From assembly GCF_002812805.1 (NCBI RefSeq), contig NZ_NMUM01000040.1, positions 1 to 64,000 on the forward strand: DNA of 64,000 nt, written 5' to 3'. Source of the stretch: Microbacterium lacus (lineage in GTDB: Bacteria > Actinomycetota > Actinomycetes > Actinomycetales > Microbacteriaceae). A model generated the notes under the pieces. It saw nothing but the letters and a program-made list of their open reading frames with translations, made no database searches and was not told where the DNA came from. The position numbers and the translations under genes were made by a program. This document shows positions 52,150 through 60,328 of the stretch, one piece after another (position 1 is the first letter of the stretch; the number at the start of each line of letters is the position of its first letter).

Positions 52150-53258
52150 GCGCGCACCTCCTCTTCCGAAACGGCCTCGGGCAACGCCTCGCCCGCGGCG
52201 ACCTGAATCTGCGTGACGGGCAGAGTCGAGTCGGCACCGAACTCGAGTGTCGAGGGCGTGCGGCCGGACGCGATCAGCTCGGCGGCGAGCGCGGCGATCA
52301 TCGCACCGTTGTCGGTGCAGAGCGAGAGCGGGGGAATTCGGACGGCAACGCCTGCCTGTTCGCCGCGGGCCAGCGCGACCTCGCGCAGGCGGCGATTGGC
52401 GATCACGCCTCCTCCGAGCAGCAGGCGGGGCACGCCGTACTGTGCGCAGGCGTCGAGGGCCTTCGTGACGAGCACGTCGATGACGGCCTCACGGAACGAG
52501 GCGGCAACATCGGCGATCGGCACCTCCTCGCCCGCGGCCTCGCGCTGCTCGGTCCAGCGGGCGACGGCGGTCTTGAGACCCGAGAACGAGAAGTCGTACC
52601 GGTGTTTCTCGCGGTCAGAGGCGCGCGAGAGTCCGCGGGGGAAGGCGATAGCGCGAGGATCCCCGGATGCCGCTGCCCGATCGATTTCCGGTCCGCCCGG
52701 GTAAGGCAGACCGAGCAGGCGGGCCACCTTGTCGAATGCCTCACCCGCGGCGTCGTCGATCGTCTCGCCGAGCAGTTCGACCTCGCTCGTGAGGTCGCGC
52801 ACGAGCAGCAGCGAGGTGTGCCCGCCCGAGACGAGCAAAGCAACGGTCGGGTACTCGAGGGGCGGCGCGTCCGGGTCGAGGAGGTCCGCCGCGATGTGGC
52901 CGACGAGATGGTTGACGGCATAGAGCGGCTTGTCGAGGGCGATCGCGAGCGCCTTCGCAGCACCGACGCCGACCATGAGCGCACCCGCGAGTCCCGGGCC
53001 ACTTGTGACGGCGACGGCGTCGAGGTCGTCGAGCCGGATGCCCGCCTCCGCGACGGCGGCCTGAATCGCGGGGCCGAGCGCCTCGAGATGCGCCCGCGCG
53101 GCGACCTCCGGCACGACCCCGCCGAATCGGGCATGCTCGTCCATGCTGCTCGCGATGGTGTTACTGAGGAGCGTCCGGCCGCGGACGATGCCGATGCCGG
53201 TCTCGTCGCAGCTGGTCTCGATGCCGAGCACGAGGGGTTCGCGGTTCGTGGCGGTCAT
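52146..53258 (-). CDS. tsaD: tRNA N6-adenosine threonylcarbamoyltransferase TsaD
   Basis: A 370-residue enzyme transferring threonylcarbamoyl to A37 of ANN-decoding tRNAs (t6A). ASKHA fold; metal-binding His pair in ARAHLEALG (about 107-115), phosphate loops [11 protein letters not shown] and [11 protein letters not shown], and C-terminal [13 protein letters not shown]. The ATG at 53258 is preferred over a GTG two codons earlier because GGAG lies 7 nt before it, and it forms an ATGA overlap with rimI. tsaB and tsaE of the same complex are just upstream. Confidence 0.96.
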   Translation of the reverse strand: MTATNREPLVLGIETSCDETGIGIVRGRTLLSNTIASSMDEHARFGGVVPEVAARAHLEALGPAIQAAVAEAGIRLDDLDAVAVTSGPGLAGALMVGVGAAKALAIALDKPLYAVNHLVGHIAADLLDPDAPPLEYPTVALLVSGGHTSLLLVRDLTSEVELLGETIDDAAGEAFDKVARLLGLPYPGGPEIDRAAASGDPRAIAFPRGLSRASDREKHRYDFSFSGLKTAVARWTEQREAAGEEVPIADVAASFREAVIDVLVTKALDACAQYGVPRLLLGGGVIANRRLREVALARGEQAGVAVRIPPLSLCTDNGAMIAALAAELIASGRTPSTLEFGADSTLPVTQIQVAAGEALPEAVSEEEVRA

Positions 53259-53857
53259 GTGCACGCTCCTGCCTCAGAAACGGCAGTGGGCACGCGATCG
53301 AGCGTCGGAGATTCGGCCGGCGTCGGAGCATCCGGGTTCTCTGACGCCGATTCCGACCGAATCTCCGACGCAGAACCGACGACATCCATGCCGGAATGCT
53401 CCGCGAGCCACCCGCGCAGGTCCAGGCGCATCACGATCGCATCGACTCCGTCGGGTTGGTAGTAGTTCGGGCGCCGCGCGATCTCGACGAACCCCTCGGA
53501 CACATACAGTGCCTGCGGGATCGGCTTGTCTGCTCGCACCTCGAGGAACACCTCGCGCGCCCCGCGCTCCCCCGCCTCGGTCAGCAGTGAGCGCAGCAGC
53601 CCGCGCCCCCGCCCTCGACCCCGCGCGTCTTCGACGAGCGCGATGGTTTGGATGTCGGCATCCGTCCCGCCCTGCACAGCCCGGATACCGCCGTAGCCGA
53701 TCAGGCGTCCGGCTTCTTCGAGCACGAGGTAGCGGCCGTGGCGCGAGGCGAGTTCTTCGCGCATCATCGCCTCCGACCACGCGTCGGTCGGGAACGAGGC
53801 ACGCTCCAGCGCCATGATCGCGTCGAGGTCGTCGGCGTTCGCCGTCCGCAGCGTCAT
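53255..53857 (-). CDS. rimI: Ribosomal-protein-S18-alanine N-acetyltransferase-like protein RimI with extended C-terminus
   Basis: A 200-residue GNAT acetyltransferase. Acetyl-CoA motif A is [16 protein letters not shown] (the R/QxxGxG/A element, about 78-93), followed by [32 protein letters not shown] as in RimI. RimI is usually near 150 residues; here about 45 Ser/Glu/Pro-rich residues follow the domain with no fold that I recognise. It overlaps tsaB and tsaD by 4 nt each. The target is likely S18 or another N-terminus. Confidence 0.92.
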   Translation of the reverse strand: MTLRTANADDLDAIMALERASFPTDAWSEAMMREELASRHGRYLVLEEAGRLIGYGGIRAVQGGTDADIQTIALVEDARGRGRGRGLLRSLLTEAGERGAREVFLEVRADKPIPQALYVSEGFVEIARRPNYYQPDGVDAIVMRLDLRGWLAEHSGMDVVGSASEIRSESASENPDAPTPAESPTLDRVPTAVSEAGACT

Positions 53858-54519
53858 ACGCCCACCCGCTTGGGTGCGTGGCCGAGGGTCACGTCGGGCG
53901 AGCGCAGGTAGAGCGGCTCGGCGGATGAGTCGTCCCCGGCGTGCCTGTCTGCGGCGATTCCGGCAGCGAGCATCCGTCCCGCAAGACGCCCGAGGGCGCC
54001 CGCCGAGATGGACGTGACATCGACGCGCTGGACGGGATTCGCGAGCAGACCGAGCGAGAGGAGCCGTGCGTCGAGGTCGTCCCGCGGTGCGAGCGCGGGT
54101 TCGGTGGTTCGGACCGGGAGTCCCTCGGCCAGGCCCGCGTACACCGTGTAGGCGAACTCGCGGCGGCGTGCGTCGGTGACGATCGCGATCGGTCCGGATG
54201 CATCCGCCTCGAATTCGGCGAGCGCCGCGGCGTCGTGACTCGCGACGGCGATGACCGGAACGGCGCGCGCGAGGGCGAACGTGCGTGCGGCGGCGATGCC
54301 GATGCGCAGGCCGGTGAAGGGGCCCGGCCCCATGCCCGCGGCCACGTGCGTGATGTCGCGCGGGGTGACGGATGCCTCGGCCAAGGCGCCCTCGATCAGG
54401 GTGCCGATGATCTCGGCGTGTCCGAGCGCGTTGGGACTCGACGCTTCGCCGCGTGTGACCCCGTCGAGGTCGACGACCGCGACGGCAGAGCCGAGGGAGG
54501 TGTCGATGGCGAGGATCAC
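53854..54519 (-). CDS. tsaB: t6A complex dimerisation protein TsaB
   Basis: A 221-residue ASKHA-fold pseudo-enzyme that dimerises with TsaD and TsaE for t6A synthesis. N-terminus MILAIDTSLGSAVAVVD and AAGMGPGPFTGLRIGIAAA are the family blocks. The GTG at 54519 is 7 nt after TACCCT, and a GGAGGG is too close (1 nt) to work as a ribosome site, so an internal leaderless promoter is likely here. Confidence 0.93.
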   Translation of the reverse strand: MILAIDTSLGSAVAVVDLDGVTRGEASSPNALGHAEIIGTLIEGALAEASVTPRDITHVAAGMGPGPFTGLRIGIAAARTFALARAVPVIAVASHDAAALAEFEADASGPIAIVTDARRREFAYTVYAGLAEGLPVRTTEPALAPRDDLDARLLSLGLLANPVQRVDVTSISAGALGRLAGRMLAAGIAADRHAGDDSSAEPLYLRSPDVTLGHAPKRVGV

Positions 54520-54526
54520 GCCCTCC

Positions 54527-54532
54527 AGGGTA
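54527..54532 (-). promoter_or_regulatory. -10 box before tsaB
   Basis: TACCCT on the minus strand, 7 nt before the GTG at 54519, in the 30-bp gap behind the DUF6157-like gene. Confidence 0.35.
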
Positions 54533-54549
54533 GTCGCGGGCGCGGGCGC

Positions 54550-54957
54550 TCAGCGCTTCGAGCGCATCGCCCGGGTGACCGTGACACCGCCTTCCCCGGC
54601 CGCCATGCGCGCATACTCCTCGGACTCGACCGGCACGAGCGCGATTCGTCCCTCCGCGTCCGCGTGCACGCCCCATCCGTATCGTTTGCCGAGGTCGCTC
54701 GAGCGCATGCACGGCTGACCCTTCGCGAAGAACTCGGCGCGCGCCGACTCGCGCTCTGCGGGCGGGATGTCGCGACGATCGGCCCACACGGCGAAGATGA
54801 CGTCGTCCGAGGTGAACCGGTACGGATTTTCGGCGATCATCCGGTAGGTCAGCTCGGCGACACTCGGGCTGGCACGAGTCGGCGGTTCGGTCGCTGCTGT
54901 CGCCGCCGTGTCTTCGGCGACCGCGATGAAGGTGTCGAAGTAGTTCGTCGTGTGCAT
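54550..54957 (-). CDS. DUF6157-like protein
   Basis: A 135-residue soluble protein starting MHTTNYFDTFIAVAEDT, with SVAELTYRMIAENPYRFTSDDVIFAV and EFFAKGQPCMRSSDLGKRYGWGVH. This pattern fits the small uncharacterised DUF6157 family. It interrupts the usual direct tsaE-tsaB adjacency. The ATG at 54957 is chosen on the family start; no clear ribosome site is seen. Confidence 0.7.
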   Translation of the reverse strand: MHTTNYFDTFIAVAEDTAATAATEPPTRASPSVAELTYRMIAENPYRFTSDDVIFAVWADRRDIPPAERESARAEFFAKGQPCMRSSDLGKRYGWGVHADAEGRIALVPVESEEYARMAAGEGGVTVTRAMRSKR

Positions 54958-55076
54958 GGGTCGATCTTGGACGCCACCTCCGACATCCGTCCAGCCCCGC
55001 GCGACCACGTCGGAAGGCTCAGATCGGCGACCTCGACGCGGATTCCCATACCCTCGGCTTCAGCCCTCCGGAGAAC

Positions 55077-55138
55077 CGGGGCACGTTAGCTGCCGTGGGG
55101 CACGGCAAAACCTGCCCCACAGCACCTACCGTGCCCCG
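55077..55138. repeat. Nested inverted repeats downstream of tsaE
   Basis: Outer arms CGGGGCACG (55077-55085) and CGTGCCCCG (55130-55138) enclose a second pair GTGGGGCA (55095-55102) and TGCCCCAC (55113-55120). A further CCCCG/CGGGG pair follows the right arm. The surrounding 228 bp between the DUF6157-like gene and tsaE shows no gene. Confidence 0.55.
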
Positions 55139-55185
55139 CTTCGGGGCGGCCGGGCGCACACAGGAGGGCGCACAGCACGCCGAAC

Positions 55186-55689
55186 CTACGGAGGGCGCGA
55201 GATCGTCACGATGCGCGGGGCGTCATCGTCGAGGGCCTCGGTCGAACGGGACAGATCGCCGCACATGGTGTCGGCACCCCGCCCTCCCACGGGCCGCTCG
55301 ATCTCGAGCTCCCACCAGACCTCTCGCAACCCCTCGGCCATGCCGCGCCCCCACTCGACCACGACGACCGAGCCGTCCGCGTCGATATCGAGGTCGTCGA
55401 GCTCGAGCGCCGAGCCGAGGCGATAGGCATCCGCATGCACGAGGGGCGGGCCGTCTACGAGCGACGGATGCGTCCGCGCGATCACGAACGTCGGGCTCTG
55501 GATCGGCCCCCGCACACCGAGTCCCTCCGCGATTCCGCGGGTCAGGGTCGTCTTGCCCGCGCCGAGCGGTCCGGTGAGCACGAGCAGATCCCCGGCGACG
55601 AGCCCCGCGCCGAGCCGTCGTCCGAGTTGCTCCATATCGTCCGTGCTCTCGATGTCGTGGCGGCCGAGCAGGTCATCCGCGACGGTCAC
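55186..55689 (-). CDS. tsaE: tRNA threonylcarbamoyladenosine biosynthesis ATPase TsaE
   Basis: A 167-residue P-loop ATPase needed to recharge the TsaB-TsaD complex. Walker A GPLGAGKTTLTRG (about 40-52), then SPTFVIARTH, the DAYRL motif with the conserved acidic residue, and VVEWGRGM. The C-terminal 35 residues extend past the core. It lies 28 bp after alr on the same strand, in the same operon. Confidence 0.95.
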   Translation of the reverse strand: MTVADDLLGRHDIESTDDMEQLGRRLGAGLVAGDLLVLTGPLGAGKTTLTRGIAEGLGVRGPIQSPTFVIARTHPSLVDGPPLVHADAYRLGSALELDDLDIDADGSVVVVEWGRGMAEGLREVWWELEIERPVGGRGADTMCGDLSRSTEALDDDAPRIVTISRPP

Positions 55690-55717
55690 GACCGTACTCC
55701 GCTCACGACGAGCACGC

Positions 55718-56842
55718 TCACGACGACACCTGCCGCCGCGGCACCCGTGGCCCGATCCGCGTCACGATCTCGTAGTTGATGGTGCCCGAGGCATCCGCCC
55801 ACTCATCCGCCGCGGGCACGCCGAGCGTCGGGTCACCGAACAGCACGACCTCGTCCCCCACCGCGACGGGGGTGTCGCCGGCGTCGACGACGAACTGGTC
55901 CATCGCGATGCGTCCCGCAACACGCAGGCGGGTGCCGCCGATCGTCACGGGACCGCGACCGGATGCGGCACGCGGCACACCGTCCGCATAGCCGAGCGGC
56001 ACGAGCGCGAGGGTGGTGGGCCCGTCCGTGCGGTAGTCGTACCCGTACGAGACGCCCTGCCCCGCGGGTACCCGGCGGACGGCCGCGACCGCTCCGCGGA
56101 GCGTCATGGCGGGACGCAGGCCGAGCTCGGCCGACGACCGCCCGGCGAAGGGCGACAGACCGTACAGCCCGATGCCGACGCGTACGCAGTTCAGGCGCGC
56201 CTCGGGCAGGTCGATTGCCGCGTGCGTTGCGGCGATGTGTCGAAGCGGCGGGTTGAGTCCGAGGCTCGCGGCGGCGACGACCCCGCCCTCGAACGTCGCG
56301 AGCGCGGCCAGGTCGTCTTCGCGGCTCGCGTTCGAGAGGTGGCTGAACAGCCCGACGACCCGCAGCTTGCCGATGCGCTCGAGGCGCGCGGCCTCGGCGA
56401 ACACGACGTTCCAGTCGCCCGGTGCGATGCCGTTGCGCGACAGCCCCGTCTCGAGCTTCAGGTGTACGGCGACGGGACGGTCGACGGATGCCGCAGCCGC
56501 CGCCTGCAGAAGCTGTTCGAAGCTCGAGATGCCGAGCTCGACACCCACCGACACGGCCTCCGCGAACGAGGCGCCGGGCGCGTGTAGCCAGGCGATGATC
56601 GGGGCCATGACTCCGGCGCGACGCAGAGCGAGCGCCTCCGAGACGTCGGCGACGCCCAAACGCGTGGCACCGCCCTCGAGGGCCGCAACAGCCGCGCGCG
56701 CAGCACCGTGCCCGTACCCATCCGCCTTGACGACGGCGATGACCTCGACGCCGGTCAGCCGGCGCAGGTGGCGCGTGTTCGCGGTGATCGCTCCGACGTC
56801 GATGAGGGCCTCGCGCATGACGCCGGCCGGCAGCTGGGTCAT
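55718..56842 (-). CDS. alr: Alanine racemase
   Basis: A 374-residue PLP enzyme making D-alanine for peptidoglycan. PLP-lysine motif AVVKADGYGHG (about 37-47), and the second catalytic base Tyr in GVSYGYDYRT of the C-terminal beta domain. GLFSHLSNA and RVGIGLYGLSP line the barrel. Length is standard. Start overlaps the acpS stop by 4 nt; GGAGACCCC precedes the ATG. Confidence 0.96.
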   Translation of the reverse strand: MTQLPAGVMREALIDVGAITANTRHLRRLTGVEVIAVVKADGYGHGAARAAVAALEGGATRLGVADVSEALALRRAGVMAPIIAWLHAPGASFAEAVSVGVELGISSFEQLLQAAAAASVDRPVAVHLKLETGLSRNGIAPGDWNVVFAEAARLERIGKLRVVGLFSHLSNASREDDLAALATFEGGVVAAASLGLNPPLRHIAATHAAIDLPEARLNCVRVGIGLYGLSPFAGRSSAELGLRPAMTLRGAVAAVRRVPAGQGVSYGYDYRTDGPTTLALVPLGYADGVPRAASGRGPVTIGGTRLRVAGRIAMDQFVVDAGDTPVAVGDEVVLFGDPTLGVPAADEWADASGTINYEIVTRIGPRVPRRQVSS

Positions 56843-57249
56843 GGGGTCTCCTCGAGAGGCGATGCGGGCTGTGCCGCGGCGACGGCGGATGCCGGGACAT
56901 CCGACTCCGCGACGACGTACGCCGTCGCGAGCCCGGCGTCGTGCGACATCGAGAGGTGGATCGCGGTGATGCCCCGCGCGGCGACGACGTCGGCGGTCGA
57001 GCCGACGAGGGTGAACCAGGGACGTCCGGATGCCTCGGGGGTGACCTCGATCTCGGTCCAGTGCACCCCGTCCGAACCGCCGAGGGCCTTGATCAGCGCC
57101 TCTTTCGCGGCGTAGCGCGCGGCGAGGGAGCGGGGCCGGAGCATCCGTTCCGCGGGTGAGAACAGGCGCTCGAGCAGGCGGGGCGTGCGCTCGAGCGTGC
57201 TCTCGAACCGGGGAATGTCGACGATGTCCACGCCGATCCCGACGATCAC
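56839..57249 (-). CDS. acpS: Holo-[acyl-carrier-protein] synthase
   Basis: A 136-residue phosphopantetheinyl transferase that activates the fatty-acid acyl carrier protein. Motifs: VGIGVDIVDIPRFE at the N-terminus (Mg-binding Asp) and FSPAERMLRPRSLAARYAAKEALIKALG (Mg-binding Glu and the WxxKEA-type block). The C-terminus has about 15 extra residues. The GTG at 57249 is the only start giving a normal length, with GGAG 7 nt upstream; the much longer open frame ahead of it is antisense-like shadow of glmS. Confidence 0.94.
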   Translation of the reverse strand: MIVGIGVDIVDIPRFESTLERTPRLLERLFSPAERMLRPRSLAARYAAKEALIKALGGSDGVHWTEIEVTPEASGRPWFTLVGSTADVVAARGITAIHLSMSHDAGLATAYVVAESDVPASAVAAAQPASPLEETP

Positions 57250-57329
57250 GCGTGGGCTCCGATCTTCACCTCGCCACCCTATCCCCGCCCCTGGCCCGCC
57301 TGGCCCGCCTGGCTCGCCGCGCAGGCATA

Positions 57330-57388
57330 CTCCGCTGTCGCGGATCGACGTTCCACGGCGTGCGAGAGGTCGATCTGTGACAGCGGAG
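57330..57388 (-). terminator. Long bulged hairpin between glmS and acpS
   Basis: CTCCGCTGTC + GATCGAC pairs with GTCGATC + GACAGCGGAG: 17 base pairs interrupted by a symmetric GCG/TGT internal loop, around a 19-nt apical loop. It begins 11 nt past the glmS stop (minus strand). It may terminate or attenuate read-through into acpS-alr. Confidence 0.6.
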
Positions 57389-57398
57389 CTCCGCGCGT

Positions 57399-59249
57399 TT
57401 ACTCGACGGTGACGGACTTCGCGAGGTTGCGGGGCTGGTCGACGTCCAGCCCCTTCGCGGTCGCCAGGCCCATCGCGAAGATGTGCAGCGGCACGACCGC
57501 CAGCAGCGGCTCGAACAGCGGGGCCGCGAGCGGGATGCGCAGCACCTCGTCGGCGAAGGGCAGCACCGCGGCATCCCCTTCTTCCGCGATAGCGATGACG
57601 CGGGCGCCGCGGGCACGGATCTCTTGGATGTTCGAGACGACCTTGGCGTGCAGAAGCGCGGACTCGCGGGGCGACGGGACGATGACGAAGACGGGCTGGC
57701 CGGGCTCGATCAGCGCGATGGGCCCGTGCTTCAGCTCGCCGGCGGCGAAGCCCTCGGCGTGGATGTACGCCAGTTCTTTGAGCTTGAGGGCGCCCTCGAG
57801 GGCGATCGGGTACCCGACGTGGCGTCCGAGGAACAGCACCGAACGGGTGTCGGCCATCCAGTGCGCCAGCTGCTCGATGCGCGGCTGCTCGCGTTCGAGG
57901 ATCTGCGCGATCTTCGAGGGCACGGCCTCGAGCTCGAGCACCTGCTGCGCCGCCTCGGTTGCGCCCAGGGCGCCTCGCACGCGTCCGACGTGGAGCGCGA
58001 GCAGGTAGAGCGCGGTGATCTGAGCGACGAAGGCCTTGGTGGATGCGACGGCCACCTCGGGTCCGGCGTGCGTGTAGACGATCGCGTCGGACTCGCGCGG
58101 AATGGTCGCACCCTGCGTGTTGCAGATCGACAGCGTCTTGGCGCCGCGTTCCCGCGCGTACTTGACGGCCATGAGCGTGTCCATCGTCTCGCCGGACTGG
58201 CTGATCGAGACCACGAGGGTGCTGGCGTCGATCACGGGGTCGCGGTAGCGGAACTCGTGCGCGAGCTCGACATCGACGGGGATGCGGGCCCACTGCTCAA
58301 GCGCGTACTTGCCGACGAGACCCGCATAGGCGGCCGTGCCGCACGCGATGACGACGATGCGCGAGATGCCCGCGAAAAGCTCGTCGAGCCCGTCGAGTTC
58401 GGGGATGACGACCTGGCCGTCGCGGGTCCGACCCAGCAGCGTCTTGGCGACGGCTTCGGGCTCTTCCGAGACCTCCTTCGCCATGAACGACGACCATCCG
58501 CCCTTTTCCGCGGCCGAGGCATCCCACATCACTTCGAACGGCTCGACCTCGACGGATGTCCCGAAGAAATCGGTCACGGTCACACCACCCGGCCGGATCT
58601 CGACGATCTGGTCTTGGCCGATCGCGAGTGCGTGGCGCGTGTGCTCGACGAACGCCGCGACGTCCGACCCCAGGAAGTTCTCGCCATCGCCGAGCCCGAT
58701 CACGAGGGGCGAGTTGCGGCGTGCGCCAACGACGAGGTCGGGGTGATCCTCGTGCACGGCGAGCAGCGTGAATGCGCCGTCGAGGCGGCTGACGGTGTTG
58801 CGGAACGCCGTCGCGAGGTCTTCGCTCTTCCGGTACTCACGCCCGAGCAGCACGGCCGCGACCTCGGTGTCGGTCTCGCTCTGGAATTCGTAGCCCTCGG
58901 CGAGCAGTTCTGCCTTCAGCTCGGAGAAGTTCTCGATGATCCCGTTGTGGATGACTGCCAGGCGATCGTCGTCGGCGAGGTGCGGGTGAGCGTTCACATC
59001 CGTGGGCCCACCGTGGGTCGCCCAGCGGGTGTGACCGATGCCGGTCGTGCCCGCGGGGAGCGGGTTCGCGGCCAGGTTGTCCCGCAGGATGCTCAGCTTG
59101 CCCGCGCGCTTGCGCATCCCGAGCTCGCCCGAGCCGTCGATCACGGCGATGCCGGCGGAGTCGTAGCCGCGGTATTCGAGTCGCGCGAGTCCGGCGAGAA
59201 GGATGGCCTGGCTCGGCCTCGGGCCGACATATCCGACGATTCCACACAT
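57399..59249 (-). CDS. glmS: Glutamine-fructose-6-phosphate aminotransferase (isomerising)
   Basis: A 616-residue enzyme making glucosamine 6-phosphate, the entry to UDP-GlcNAc. After Met removal Cys1 of MCGIVGYVG is the glutaminase nucleophile; the first domain also has GHTRWATHG and HNGIIEN. Two SIS domains follow (STLVVSISQSGETMDTL). The C-terminus NLAKSVTVE is invariant. I place the start at 59249, not at an ATG three codons earlier, because Cys must follow the initiator Met and TAGGAT lies 7 nt upstream. No glmS ribozyme sequence is evident upstream. Confidence 0.97.
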   Translation of the reverse strand: MCGIVGYVGPRPSQAILLAGLARLEYRGYDSAGIAVIDGSGELGMRKRAGKLSILRDNLAANPLPAGTTGIGHTRWATHGGPTDVNAHPHLADDDRLAVIHNGIIENFSELKAELLAEGYEFQSETDTEVAAVLLGREYRKSEDLATAFRNTVSRLDGAFTLLAVHEDHPDLVVGARRNSPLVIGLGDGENFLGSDVAAFVEHTRHALAIGQDQIVEIRPGGVTVTDFFGTSVEVEPFEVMWDASAAEKGGWSSFMAKEVSEEPEAVAKTLLGRTRDGQVVIPELDGLDELFAGISRIVVIACGTAAYAGLVGKYALEQWARIPVDVELAHEFRYRDPVIDASTLVVSISQSGETMDTLMAVKYARERGAKTLSICNTQGATIPRESDAIVYTHAGPEVAVASTKAFVAQITALYLLALHVGRVRGALGATEAAQQVLELEAVPSKIAQILEREQPRIEQLAHWMADTRSVLFLGRHVGYPIALEGALKLKELAYIHAEGFAAGELKHGPIALIEPGQPVFVIVPSPRESALLHAKVVSNIQEIRARGARVIAIAEEGDAAVLPFADEVLRIPLAAPLFEPLLAVVPLHIFAMGLATAKGLDVDQPRNLAKSVTVE

Positions 59250-59256
59250 GAGGGAC

Positions 59257-59262
59257 ATCCTA
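59257..59262 (-). promoter_or_regulatory. -10 box for glmS
   Basis: TAGGAT on the minus strand, 7 nt before the ATG at 59249; a start at 59258 would lie inside the -10 box. Confidence 0.5.
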
Positions 59263-59306
59263 AGTCGGTGCGGCTGTGCGGCAGGTGAAGCGGCCGGCCC
59301 AAGCGC

Positions 59307-60257
59307 CTACAGCTTGCGGAGGAACACCCGGTCGACGCCGTGTTCCGGCCCCTTCTGCAGGATGAGGGTCGCGCGGTGTCGCGTGGGCATGACGTTCTCG
59401 ACGAGGTTCGGCATGTTGATCTCGTCCCAGTACTTCATGGCCGTCTCGACAGCCTCTTCATCGCTCAGGTGTGCGAAGACGTTGAAGTACGACGTGGGAT
59501 TCGCGAACGCGCCGCGGCGGAGAGCCAGGAATCGCTCGACGAACCACCGCGCGATGTGCTCGGGTTCGGCATCGACGTAGACGGCGAAGTCGAACAACTC
59601 GCTGACGGCGACATCGTTCGGCGAAGCCGGCGGCTGCAGGACGTTCAGGCCCTCGACGATCACGACGTCGGGGCGCCGGACGACGACGCTCGCGTCGGGC
59701 ACGATGTCGTAGCGCATGTGCGAATAAAAGGGCGCTCGGACCTCGGATGCGCCGCTCTTGACCTCCGTCAGGAAGCGGATCAGGGCGCGGCGGTCGTAGG
59801 ACTCGGGGAAGCCCTTGCGGCTCATCAGTCCCCGGCGTTCGAGTTCGGCGTTGGGGAACAGGAATCCATCGGTCGTGACCAGCTCGACGCGGGGGGTGCC
59901 GGGCCAGCGGCTCATCAGTTCGCGCAGCAGGCGGGCGATCGTCGACTTTCCGACCGCGACCGAGCCCGCGACGGCGACGACGAAGGGCGTGGTGGTGTCG
60001 GGTTCGCCGAGGAATCCGCTCGTATCGACACCGAGACGCTTCGTCGCGTTGGCGTACAGGCTCAGTAACCGGCTGAGGGGAAGGTAGACGTCGCGCACCT
60101 CGTCGACGTCGAGGCGATCCCCGAGTCCGCGCAGCTGGACGATCTCTTTCTCGGACAGCGGTTGGGCCATCCCGGCCGCCGCGCGCGCCCATTCGGCGCG
60201 TTCGATTTCACGGTAGGGCGTCAGCAGTGACGTGTTCGTGGTCTCCTCGGCGGGCAC
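59307..60257 (-). CDS. coaA: Type I pantothenate kinase
   Basis: A 316-residue kinase that phosphorylates pantothenate, the first step of CoA synthesis. P-loop GSVAVGKSTIARLL (about 96-109), the VELVTTDGFLFPN block with catalytic Asp, and PFYSHMRYDIVPD, which binds pantothenate. Length matches CoaA of E. coli. The GTG at 60257 lies 6 nt after TAGCAT. It diverges from the gppA-like gene over 71 bp. Confidence 0.96.
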   Translation of the reverse strand: MPAEETTNTSLLTPYREIERAEWARAAAGMAQPLSEKEIVQLRGLGDRLDVDEVRDVYLPLSRLLSLYANATKRLGVDTSGFLGEPDTTTPFVVAVAGSVAVGKSTIARLLRELMSRWPGTPRVELVTTDGFLFPNAELERRGLMSRKGFPESYDRRALIRFLTEVKSGASEVRAPFYSHMRYDIVPDASVVVRRPDVVIVEGLNVLQPPASPNDVAVSELFDFAVYVDAEPEHIARWFVERFLALRRGAFANPTSYFNVFAHLSDEEAVETAMKYWDEINMPNLVENVMPTRHRATLILQKGPEHGVDRVFLRKL

Positions 60258-60263
60258 CGTTCG

Positions 60264-60269
60264 ATGCTA
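60264..60269 (-). promoter_or_regulatory. -10 box for coaA
   Basis: TAGCAT on the minus strand, 6 nt before the GTG at 60257. Confidence 0.45.
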
Positions 60270-60316
60270 TCGCGCCGGTCGGCAGAGCCTGTCCGTTAGA
60301 CGGAGCCCGACCGCGC

Positions 60317-60322
60317 TACGCT
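60317..60322 (+). promoter_or_regulatory. -10 box for the Ppx/GppA-like gene
   Basis: TACGCT, 6 nt before the GTG at 60329. Confidence 0.45.
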
Positions 60323-60328
60323 TCACCG

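Noticed and set aside
57250..58293. Long minus-strand frame in front of acpS
   Set aside because: It overlaps glmS in another frame and its translation is an Arg-rich shadow; only the part from 57249 is AcpS.
59259..59306. glmS ribozyme upstream of glmS
   Set aside because: Only 57 nt lie between coaA stop and the glmS ATG and the mRNA appears leaderless, leaving no room for the ribozyme.
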